Positions 1 to 5,723 of a stretch of DNA of 7,045 nt are shown here, piece by piece (the stretch's first letter is position 1; each line of letters begins with the position of its first letter). The notes under the pieces were generated by a model, which saw only the letters and a list, made by a program, of their open reading frames with translations, did no database searches and was not told the DNA's origin. The translations under genes and the position numbers were made by a program. The DNA is from JANMEX01 sp031423755 (lineage in GTDB: Bacteria; Pseudomonadota; Alphaproteobacteria; Rhizobiales; Rhizobiaceae): positions 1-7,045 of the forward strand of contig JANPGC010000294.1 of the NCBI GenBank assembly GCA_031423755.1. The letters are read 5' to 3'.

Positions 1-169
1 GTCGTCGTTCGCGACCTTCCATGTGCGTGACAAAAACCAGCGCATTGGCCGCAATCCGAAGACTGGCGAGGAGGTGCCTATTCTCCCGCGCCGGGTGATG
101 ACCTTCAAGGCATCCAACGTTCTCAAGACGAAAATCATCAAGGGCCACACAATCGCGCGCAAAAAGTGA
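1..169 (+). CDS. ihfA: Integration host factor subunit alpha, 3' end (partial)
   Basis: Only the last 55 codons and the TGA stop (167-169) are in the window; the reading frame begins at base 2. The visible peptide contains RDKNQRIGRNPKTGEE followed by PILPRRVMTFKAS, which is the beta-arm and C-terminal part of the HU/IHF fold. The Pro in RNPKTGE corresponds to the residue that intercalates into DNA and makes the sharp IHF bend. The alpha rather than beta assignment rests on the RDKNQR...GRNPKTGEE pattern followed by a short basic tail ending IARKK. IHF is a heterodimeric DNA-bending protein of the nucleoid, acting in transcription, replication and recombination. A 112-bp gap separates it from the MerR-type gene, with no convincing terminator hairpin in the gap. 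The start codon and promoter lie outside the window. Confidence 0.93.
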   Translation, partial: SSFATFHVRDKNQRIGRNPKTGEEVPILPRRVMTFKASNVLKTKIIKGHTIARKK

Positions 170-281
170 TGATGTAGGCACCCGTAGCTTGATTCACCCC
201 TTGAATGTTGCGCGGCAAACGATTGAAATGGTTGCGAATCAGGTTTGAGCCGCATTTGGCACCGCTCACGGGGACACCGCC

Positions 282-845
282 ATGGACAAAAGCCCGGATG
301 CCTTCAGGACGATCAGCGAAGTTGGCGAAGATCTGGACTTGCCGCAACACGTCTTGCGGTTTTGGGAAACCCGATTCACCCAGATCAAACCGCTGAAACG
401 CGGCGGCGGACGCCGCTACTATCGCCCGACCGACGTCGAACTTCTAAAAGGCATCCGGCATCTGCTTTACGATCAAGGCTATACGATCAAGGGCGTTCAG
501 CGGCTTCTCAAGGACAATGGCAACCAGTTTGTGATCGCGCTTGGCTCCGGCGACAAGGCCGCTGCCGACGAGATCGCCCGCCAACGCCAGGCGGCACATC
601 ATGCTTCCGAAGAGCCGCACCAGCCTGCCCGAAACGCGGCTGCGGTGCACGACCCCGAGGATGATGCGCTCGTCGGTGCGCCCAAACTTTCGGCGGCCAA
701 GCGCTTCTTCGGCCTCGGTGGCAAAGACGAGGGCGGGCCGGTCGGCGCTGACAATCAGAGCCTTGCCAAAGACAATCGCGCGCTCCTGCAGGAAGTGCTG
801 TTTGATTTGCTTGAATGCAAACGGTTGTTGGACCAAATCCGCTGA
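282..845 (+). CDS. MerR family transcriptional regulator
   Basis: This 187-residue protein has an N-terminal MerR-type winged helix-turn-helix at about residues 8-78. It includes ISEVGEDLDLPQHVLRFWE (HTH) and the wing GGGRRYYRPTDVELL, then a helix ending YTIKGVQRLLKDNG. Residues 85-160 are rich in Ala, Asp, His and Gly and look like a flexible linker. The C-terminal LLQEVLFDLLECKRLLDQ (about 168-185) is a plausible dimerisation helix. There is one cysteine (C179) and no cysteine cluster, so metal sensing of the CueR/ZntR kind is unlikely. The start is ATG 282, with a GGGGA Shine-Dalgarno at 270-274, seven bases upstream. A MerR-type gene directly after ihfA is, from my knowledge, common in Rhizobiales. 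Its targets and effector cannot be told from this sequence. Confidence 0.9.
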   Translation: MDKSPDAFRTISEVGEDLDLPQHVLRFWETRFTQIKPLKRGGGRRYYRPTDVELLKGIRHLLYDQGYTIKGVQRLLKDNGNQFVIALGSGDKAAADEIARQRQAAHHASEEPHQPARNAAAVHDPEDDALVGAPKLSAAKRFFGLGGKDEGGPVGADNQSLAKDNRALLQEVLFDLLECKRLLDQIR

Positions 846-872
846 TCTTTTGGTGCTGGCGGTGCAACTCTA

Positions 873-900
873 TTGACCAGAAAAATCGGCAGTCTATAGA
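873..900 (+). promoter_or_regulatory. Promoter of tRNA-Pro
   Basis: A -35 box TTGACC (873-878) and a -10 box TATAGA (895-900) are separated by 16 bp, a good sigma-70-type arrangement. Transcription would begin near 906-908, four to six bases before the mature tRNA 5' end at 912. It lies between the merR stop (845) and the tRNA, so the tRNA is probably transcribed independently. Confidence 0.7.
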
Positions 901-911
901 GAGCACCGGTT

Positions 912-988
912 CGGAGTGTGGCGCAGCCCGGTAGCGCACTTGTCTGGGGGACAAGGGGTCGTGGGTTCGAATCCCGCCACTCCGACCA
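912..988 (+). tRNA. tRNA-Pro, anticodon GGG
   Basis: A complete 77-nt cloverleaf can be folded by eye. The acceptor stem CGGAGTG (912-918) pairs with CACTCCG (978-984). The D stem is GCGC/GCGC (921-924, 934-937). The anticodon stem CTTGT/ACAAG (939-943, 951-955) encloses the loop CTGGGGG with anticodon GGG at 946-948. The T stem GTGGG/CCCGC (961-965, 973-977) encloses TTCGAAT. Discriminator A985 and an encoded CCA (986-988) complete it. It reads proline codon CCC and possibly CCU. The downstream sequence is T-rich (ATTTTCTC), but no terminator hairpin is evident before the convergent rirA 3' end. Confidence 0.97.
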
Positions 989-1031
989 ATTTTCTCAATG
1001 AACTCTTCCTGCATTTCCTTGATGGCCTGCG

Positions 1032-1487
1032 TCACGACGCCGCCTTGAGCGGAAACATGTTCAGCAGCGTACGGATATTCGGCCGTGTCTCAACAAGATC
1101 GGCAATAGTGTATCTGGCGAGAACGCTGAAGAACGCGTTGAGCGCCTCGCGCAGTGCGGAATTGAGCGAGCAACTGTCAATAAGCGGGCAATCTGAGCTG
1201 CCTTCGTCAAAGCACTCCGCCATCGAAAACCCGTCTTCGGTAAGCGTCACCACATTGAGCAGGGTAATCTTGTCGGCGCTGCGACCGAGCTGAATGCCGC
1301 CATTGCGCCCGCGAATGGAATGGATCAACCCGCCTTTTACCAGCGGCTGGAGGATTTTGAACAGAAACAGTTCGGAAACGCTGTAGGCTTTTGCAATGTC
1401 GGCGATGCGGCTGGTGCTGTCAGCGCCGTTGGCGGCGCAGTACATCAAGATGCGAACGGCATAGTTGGTCTGCTTGGTCAGGCGCAT
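1032..1487 (-). CDS. rirA: RirA, Rrf2-family iron-responsive transcriptional repressor
   Basis: This 151-residue protein begins MRLTKQTNYAVRILMYCAAN and has an Rrf2 winged HTH at about residues 1-80, with the recognition region around AYSVSELFLFKILQPL and the wing RGRNGGIQLG. Three cysteines at about 92, 100 and 106 (ECF, DCP, DSC) match the [Fe-S]-ligating trio of the RirA/IscR/NsrR group. The flanking text AECF..CPLIDSC.LNSALREALNAFF is strongly RirA-like. In Rhizobium and Agrobacterium, RirA with an intact cluster represses iron-uptake genes when iron is sufficient. ATG 1487 gives the conserved N terminus; the ribosome-binding site (GAAAG) is weak. The gene faces away from the imelysin/di-heme operon across a 248-bp divergent region, which suggests it controls that operon and possibly itself. 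The tail after about residue 145 is shorter than in the Rhizobium proteins I recall. Confidence 0.95.
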   Translation of the reverse strand: MRLTKQTNYAVRILMYCAANGADSTSRIADIAKAYSVSELFLFKILQPLVKGGLIHSIRGRNGGIQLGRSADKITLLNVVTLTEDGFSMAECFDEGSSDCPLIDSCSLNSALREALNAFFSVLARYTIADLVETRPNIRTLLNMFPLKAAS

Positions 1488-1527
1488 GAACGTCTTTCAG
1501 GAATCTTGAGTTCTTTTGACAGGTTCT

Positions 1528-1541
1528 AAACTATACAGTTT
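1528..1541. repeat. Short palindrome AAACT-ATAC-AGTTT
   Basis: Five-base arms AAACT (1528-1532) and AGTTT (1537-1541) flank a 4-bp centre in an AT-rich patch of the rirA/imelysin intergenic region. The palindrome covers the candidate rirA -10 box (TATAGT, complement of 1530-1535) and touches the TTGA dyad at 1540. It could be part of an operator or only a base-composition effect. The protein bound is unknown. Confidence 0.35.
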
Positions 1542-1555
1542 GACTCCTGTTTCAA
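1530..1555 (-). promoter_or_regulatory. Candidate rirA promoter
   Basis: On the minus strand there is a TATAGT -10 box (complement of 1530-1535), five of six bases matching the consensus. It would start transcription about 35 bases before the rirA ATG. The best -35 candidate, TTGAAA (complement of 1550-1555), is only 14 bp away, shorter than ideal. The -10 is therefore better supported than the -35, and the promoter may depend on an activator or be misassigned. Confidence 0.35.
1540..1555. promoter_or_regulatory. Candidate iron-responsive operator (TTGA-N8-TCAA)
   Basis: The sequence TTGACTCCTGTTTCAA is a dyad with TTGA (1540-1543) and TCAA (1552-1555) half-sites. The reported RirA site (IRO box) is TGA-N9-TCA. 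This site has matching half-sites but an 8-bp spacer, so it is a near match and not an exact one. It lies within the candidate rirA promoter and overlaps the candidate -35 of the imelysin operon. One bound repressor could therefore affect both directions. Assignment to RirA is inference. Confidence 0.35.
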
Positions 1556-1568
1556 CCGGCAATATTCA
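1540..1568 (+). promoter_or_regulatory. Candidate promoter of the imelysin/di-heme operon
   Basis: TTGACT (1540-1545) and TATTCA (1563-1568) are 17 bp apart. The -35 is good and the -10 is weak (three of six). This would give a leader of about 160 nt before ATG 1736. An alternative -35, a perfect TTGACA at 1516-1521, has no fitting -10 at normal spacing. The rest of the leader shows no recognisable riboswitch. Confidence 0.3.
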
Positions 1569-1696
1569 CCTTACCAGCAGTTTCGACGATTGGGCCTTGA
1601 ACCCATCCTGTTGAGCGGTCCGTTTTGGCAAATTCTGTCTCGTGTGGCAGGGCAAGTGTTCGGATTGTGCCGCAGTTTGAAATGGTTCCAGTGCCC

Positions 1697-1721
1697 GCAA
1701 ATGAAGCGGCTGCAAATGAAG
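1697..1721 (+). repeat. Direct repeat of GCAAATGAAG just upstream of the first imelysin
   Basis: The 10-mer GCAAATGAAG occurs at 1697-1706 and again at 1712-1721, a 15-base period. The second copy runs into the ribosome-binding site. Each copy contains an ATG in the same frame. That frame encodes a 12-residue peptide (MKRLQMKRTIRE, 1701-1739) whose TGA overlaps the imelysin ATG as ATGA. Neither ATG has a clear Shine-Dalgarno, so this may be coincidence. Confidence 0.4.
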
Positions 1722-1725
1722 AGGA
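1721..1725 (+). promoter_or_regulatory. Ribosome-binding site fixing the imelysin start at 1736
   Basis: GAGGA at 1721-1725 lies 10 bases before ATG 1736. The other in-frame starts, TTG 1625 and ATG 1682, have no comparable site and would place the signal peptide 18 to 37 residues inside the protein. Confidence 0.6.
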
Positions 1726-1735
1726 CCATTCGGGA

Positions 1736-3019
1736 ATGATTTCTGTAAAGCGCTCAACATACTTTGCGACCGCCGCATTTTTCACCGCTGTCTTGGGGCT
1801 TGGCCAAGCCGTTGCAGAAACCAGCGCCGCCGATGTCGTGAAGAACTATGCAGACATAGCACAGGCCACTTATGGCGACGCGCTCACCACCGCCAGAGCG
1901 CTTGACGCCGCTGTCGACAACTTCATCGCCGCGCCGTCCGAAGACAGTTTAAAGGCGGCCAAGACCGCGTGGTTGGCGGCGCGTGTTCCCTACCAGCAGT
2001 CGGAGGCTTTTCGCTTTGGCAATGCCATAGTCGATGATTGGGAGGGCCGCGTGAACTCCTGGCCGCTCGACGAGGGCCTGATTGATTACGTTTCGGAAAC
2101 CTATGGCAAGGAAAGCGATGAGAACGCGCTTTACACTGCCAATGTGATCGCAAATCCGAAGATCAGCATCGACGGGAAGGACGTTGATGCCACAGCGCTG
2201 ACGCCGGAGTTCTTGTCAGGCACGCTTCAGGAAGCAGGCAGCATCGAAGCCAATGTTGCCACAGGCTATCATGCCATTGAGTTTTTGCTTTGGGGCCAGG
2301 ATTTGAACGGCACCAAGCCGGGAGCTGGCTCGCGCCCTTTTACCGATTACGCCAAGGACGGTTGTACCAATGGCAATTGCAACCGTCGCGCGCAATATCT
2401 TGCTTCTGCTTCCGACCTGTTGATCAAAGATTTGGAGGAAATGGCTGACAACTGGATTGAAGGCGGCGCGGCGCGAAAGGTTTTGGTTGAGGGCGACCCG
2501 AAGGCCGGGTTGTCCGCGATTCTAACCGGGATGGGCTCGCTCTCATACGGCGAGGTTGCAGGTCAGCGCATGAAGCTCGGATTGTTGCTGCACGACCCCG
2601 AGGAAGAACATGACTGCTTCTCAGACAACACTTACAATTCTCACAAATATGACGCCGTCGGCATTCGAAATGTCTATGTCGGCGAATATGTGAAGGTCGA
2701 TGGCACCAAGATTTCCGGTCCCTCGCTTTCTGCGTTGGTTGCTGAAAAGGATGCTGCGGTCGATGCCGAATTGAGGGGCAATCTCGATGCCACGCTCGTG
2801 GCCATGGAAACAATGGCCAAGCGGGCGGAAGGCGGCGAAGCCTACGACCAGATGATCGGCGACGGCAACCCGGAAGGCAATGCAGTGGTACAGGCCGCAA
2901 TTGACCGGCTGATAACCCAGACCAAATCGATCGAGCGTGCGATAGCAGCGCTTGATCTGGGCGCGGTCCGACTTGAAGGATCGGACAGCCTCGACAAGCC
3001 GGATGCTGTTTTTCAGTGA
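1736..3019 (+). CDS. Imelysin-family (peptidase M75, IrpA-like) exported iron-regulated protein
   Basis: This 427-residue protein has a Sec-type signal peptide: basic start MISVKRS, a hydrophobic stretch to about residue 24 and a probable cut after AVA (about 27). The mature part is an imelysin domain made of helical repeats. The family motif GxHxxE is present as GYHAIEFLLWGQD at 177-182, with R93 in SEAFRFG and W109 in NSWPLDEG as further family features. Near residues 288-316, EEEHDCFSDNTYNSHKYD and RNVYVGEY match the C-terminal half typical of IrpA-type members. Cysteines 210 and 215 (DGCTNGNC) could form a disulphide in the periplasm. Imelysins are linked to iron uptake; the peptidase label is historical, and a metal-binding role as in EfeO is now often favoured. 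It is the first gene of the operon, divergent from rirA, so derepression under iron limitation is likely by inference. Confidence 0.92.
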   Translation: MISVKRSTYFATAAFFTAVLGLGQAVAETSAADVVKNYADIAQATYGDALTTARALDAAVDNFIAAPSEDSLKAAKTAWLAARVPYQQSEAFRFGNAIVDDWEGRVNSWPLDEGLIDYVSETYGKESDENALYTANVIANPKISIDGKDVDATALTPEFLSGTLQEAGSIEANVATGYHAIEFLLWGQDLNGTKPGAGSRPFTDYAKDGCTNGNCNRRAQYLASASDLLIKDLEEMADNWIEGGAARKVLVEGDPKAGLSAILTGMGSLSYGEVAGQRMKLGLLLHDPEEEHDCFSDNTYNSHKYDAVGIRNVYVGEYVKVDGTKISGPSLSALVAEKDAAVDAELRGNLDATLVAMETMAKRAEGGEAYDQMIGDGNPEGNAVVQAAIDRLITQTKSIERAIAALDLGAVRLEGSDSLDKPDAVFQ

Positions 3020-3072
3020 ACCTCGCACTATGTAACAGCGGCGTGGAAAACAGGACCGGGATTTTGGACGAT

Positions 3073-4647
3073 ATGGCCAGACGCAGGAAGGAGACTCGTG
3101 ACGAACGTGAGTCCTGTAAATCGGTATTGCGGTCGAGTCTTTTACTGATCTTCGCTGCCATTTTCTTATGTCCTGCGATTGCCGCATCTGATCTGCCGTC
3201 TGAGGATCATGCGCGCAGTGACCTCAGCGCTGCCGATCTTGCGCGGGTGCGTTCGGTCACCACGGTACCGGCGGACTTCTCCAAGCCGGAGCCATTCGAA
3301 CGCAAGTCTGGTGGCGCAGCGACGACGGACAAGGTGGTGAATCGCGATAGTTTCTCGCAGTTTTCTGCCAATCTGAGCTTCGAGCAGCAACGCAATTTCA
3401 ACCTTGGCAATGCCCTGTTCCGCAAGAACTGGGTGAGTTCGCCCGCCTCCACGCTGGCCTCCGACGGGCTGGGCCCGCTGTTCAACGCCCGCGCCTGCCA
3501 GACCTGCCATCTGAAAGACGGACGCGGCAATCCCATGGAAATCTCGGCGGACGCTTCGTCCACATTCTTCCGTCTGGCCCGCGGCCCGCGCGACGCGGCT
3601 GAGCGCGATAGCATTGCCTCGCTTTCGGCGTTGAATTTTCCCGACCCGGTCTACGGCAGCCAGTTGCAGGACCGCGCCATCCCCGGCCTCAAGGGTGAGG
3701 CGCGGATGAATGTCAGCTATGCCGAAATGCCGGTCTCGCTGGGAGACGGCACGACAGTTTCGTTGCGCAAGCCAACTTATAGCCTGAACAATCTTGCATA
3801 CGGGCCGCTCGATCCAGACACGACTTTGTCGCCGCGCATTGCCAACCCGATGATCGGAATGGGCTTGCTGCAGGCGATCCATCCGGCTGACATTCTGGCC
3901 AAGGCTGATCCGAATGATATCGATGGCGACGGCATATCCGGCAAGGCGCAAATCGTGCGCGATGCCAAGACCGGCAAGCCTGCGCTTGGGCGCTTCGGCT
4001 GGAAGGCGCAGACCCCGACGATACGCCAGCAGACCGCAAGTGCGTTCGAGGGCGACATCGGCATATCCAACCCGGATGCGCCGATCCATTCGGGCGACTG
4101 CACTGCGAGCCAGAAAGACTGCCTTGCCATCGTCAACGGCGTTCAGGACCGGCTTGGCCAAACCGAAGCGCCCGACCCTGTGCTGGAGCTTGTGACGTTT
4201 TACGCCGAGAACCTTGCGGTCCCGGCGCGGCGCAACGAGGGTGGCGCGGATGTCCTCAAGGGAAAACGGTTGTTTTACGCATCCGGCTGCGCATCGTGCC
4301 ACACACCGAAATTTGTGACGCGCCGGGACGCCAAGGACAAGGTGCATGCATTTCAGCTCATTTGGCCTCATACTGACCTCCTGTTGCATGACATGGGCGA
4401 GGGACTTGCCGATGGCCAGCCGGTCGGGCTTGCCGACGGGCGTGAATGGCGCACACCGCCGCTCTGGGGCATCGGGCTGACCAAGACAGTTTCAGGCCAC
4501 AGTTTCTTCCTGCATGACGGACGGGCGCGCAATCTTGGCGAGGCGATCCTCTGGCACGGCGGAGAAGGGCAGGCGTCCCGCGACCATTTTGCTGCAATGA
4601 CGAAAGAAGACCGCACCGCGCTGATTGCATATCTGGAGTCATTATAA
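3073..4647 (+). CDS. Di-heme c-type oxidoreductase (DHOR family, COG3488/DUF1111)
   Basis: The protein has 524 residues from ATG 3073. After a charged N terminus (MARRRKETRDERESCK) comes the hydrophobic signal SLLLIFAAIFLCPAIAA, ending near residue 38. Two c-type heme sites, CQTCH (142-146) and CASCH (406-410), define a two-domain cytochrome c protein related to MauG and cytochrome c peroxidase. Further family marks are RANPMIGMGLLQAIHP-like text (KxPTYSLNNLAYGPL, IANPMIGMGLLQAIHP), an Asp-rich loop DPNDIDGDGISG (279-290), PPLWGIGLT and FLHDGRARNLGEAILWHGGE near the end. C343 and C350 may form a disulphide. It should be exported by Sec and matured by the cytochrome c machinery. The old name 'thiol oxidoreductase' is weakly founded and the substrate is unknown. 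GTG 3016, overlapping the previous stop as GTGA, would also open this frame but gives an overlong leader. The chosen start has only a poor GGA site. Confidence 0.9.
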   Translation: MARRRKETRDERESCKSVLRSSLLLIFAAIFLCPAIAASDLPSEDHARSDLSAADLARVRSVTTVPADFSKPEPFERKSGGAATTDKVVNRDSFSQFSANLSFEQQRNFNLGNALFRKNWVSSPASTLASDGLGPLFNARACQTCHLKDGRGNPMEISADASSTFFRLARGPRDAAERDSIASLSALNFPDPVYGSQLQDRAIPGLKGEARMNVSYAEMPVSLGDGTTVSLRKPTYSLNNLAYGPLDPDTTLSPRIANPMIGMGLLQAIHPADILAKADPNDIDGDGISGKAQIVRDAKTGKPALGRFGWKAQTPTIRQQTASAFEGDIGISNPDAPIHSGDCTASQKDCLAIVNGVQDRLGQTEAPDPVLELVTFYAENLAVPARRNEGGADVLKGKRLFYASGCASCHTPKFVTRRDAKDKVHAFQLIWPHTDLLLHDMGEGLADGQPVGLADGREWRTPPLWGIGLTKTVSGHSFFLHDGRARNLGEAILWHGGEGQASRDHFAAMTKEDRTALIAYLESL

Positions 4648-5723
4648 TGAGATTGAACCGAACCGCGCTGGCAGCAATCGGCCTGTTCCTTTCGGGAAAC
4701 GCTGCCAACGCTGCGTTTGACTTGGATGCGGTCATGCTGGGCATGGCAGACGGCTTCGTCCGTCCCGCATATGCCCGCTTCGCCGACAAAGCGGGCGCGA
4801 TGGAAACGGCAATGGACGCTCTGTGCGCCGCGCCATCGGCGACTGCGACTGACGCAGCCAAGGCGGCGTTTTCGCAAGCCGTGACTGCTTGGGCCAATGC
4901 CGAAATGCTGCGCAGCGGTCCGGTCATGGAAAACAACAGGCTGGAACGCATCCTGTTTTATCCCGACCGCAAGGGCACCGGGCTGAAGCAGGTGCAGGCG
5001 GCGCTCGGTGGCAATGACGTTTCGGTGACCGATGTACCCACGCTGTCGAAAAAGAGCGTGGCAATGCAAGGGTTCGGCGCGCTTGAATATGTTTTGGCGG
5101 GGACAGACGCAGACCAATTGGCGACCGCCGATGGCAGTTTCCGCTGCCGCTACGGCCTTGCCGTTTCGCAAAACATCCATGCGCTTTCCAGCGAGCTCGT
5201 CAGTGCTTGGGCCGAGGGCGGCGCAGTCGACAAGGCTTGGAACAGCCATGGCGGGGACAATCCGTTTGCGCACGATGACCGCGAGGCGATGAACCTTGTG
5301 CTCGGCACAATCATCCACGGATTGGAACTGGTACGAGACGTGCGGATTGGCGCATTTCTTGACGTGAAGGACGGCAAGGACAAGCCGAAATCCGCGCTGT
5401 ACTGGCGCTCGCAAAACACCATGCGGACCGTGGCCGAAAACCTTGCCGCGCTGGAGAGCATATTTGAGAAATCGGGTCTCGATGCAGCTCTGCCGGAAGA
5501 TCAGGCCTTTATTGCAGACAGCATCCGGTTTGACTTCAGGGTGGCCATTGACGCCGCCAAGGCACTCGAAATGCCTGTGGAAGAACTGCTTTCGGATGAA
5601 AAGGCGCGCAAGAAGCTGGCTTTTGTCCACGCGACTGTGGGTGATCTTGTCCATCGGTTCGATCAGGATTTCGCCATTGCAACCGGCCTTGCCTCGGGCT
5701 TCTCGTTTGCGGATGGCGACTAG
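4647..5723 (+). CDS. Second imelysin-family protein with altered GxHxxE motif
   Basis: This 358-residue exported protein has a signal peptide of about 22 residues (MRLNRTALAAIGLFLSGNAA, cut after ANA). The imelysin fold is indicated by AVTAWANAEMLRSGP, the NNRLERILFYPDRKGTGLKQVQAAL segment and QGFGALEYVLAG. At the position of GxHxxE it reads GFGALE (142-147): the Gly and Glu are kept but the His is Gly. This variant is, from my recollection, usual for the shorter second imelysin of such clusters. If the His is a metal ligand, this copy binds metal differently or not at all. ATG 4647 shares its A with the TAA stop of the di-heme gene (TAATG), and a GGAG site (4635-4638) lies inside that gene, so translation is probably coupled. 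It may be a partner of the first imelysin or of the di-heme protein. Confidence 0.9.
   Translation: MRLNRTALAAIGLFLSGNAANAAFDLDAVMLGMADGFVRPAYARFADKAGAMETAMDALCAAPSATATDAAKAAFSQAVTAWANAEMLRSGPVMENNRLERILFYPDRKGTGLKQVQAALGGNDVSVTDVPTLSKKSVAMQGFGALEYVLAGTDADQLATADGSFRCRYGLAVSQNIHALSSELVSAWAEGGAVDKAWNSHGGDNPFAHDDREAMNLVLGTIIHGLELVRDVRIGAFLDVKDGKDKPKSALYWRSQNTMRTVAENLAALESIFEKSGLDAALPEDQAFIADSIRFDFRVAIDAAKALEMPVEELLSDEKARKKLAFVHATVGDLVHRFDQDFAIATGLASGFSFADGD

Noticed and set aside
245..876. Overlapping open frames within merR on both strands
   Set aside because: They overlap the clearly recognisable MerR protein and have Arg/Pro-rich translations typical of out-of-frame GC-rich DNA.
912..988. 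tRNA-Pro as the attachment site of an integrated element
   Set aside because: No integrase gene and no repeated copy of the tRNA 3' end is seen downstream; the following gene is rirA, a core gene.
989..1031. A terminator between tRNA-Pro and the rirA 3' end
   Set aside because: There is a T-rich start but no stem-loop, so no terminator can be supported.
508..1035. A minus-strand frame starting GTG at the rirA stop (GTGA) and running through the tRNA, with MTQAIKEMQEEFIEKI then GGIRTHDPLSPRQ
   Set aside because: The GGIRTHDPL text is the well-known false peptide produced by translating the antisense of a tRNA. Beyond it the frame is antisense to merR. The first 15 residues look peptide-like but have no independent support.
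1569..1696. A riboswitch or small RNA in the imelysin leader
   Set aside because: I found no match to a known riboswitch core and no long stable stem by eye; only the short repeat nearer the start stands out.
1625..1735. TTG 1625 or ATG 1682 as the start of the first imelysin
   Set aside because: Both lack a ribosome-binding site and would bury the signal peptide; ATG 1736 has GAGGA upstream and begins the signal peptide directly.
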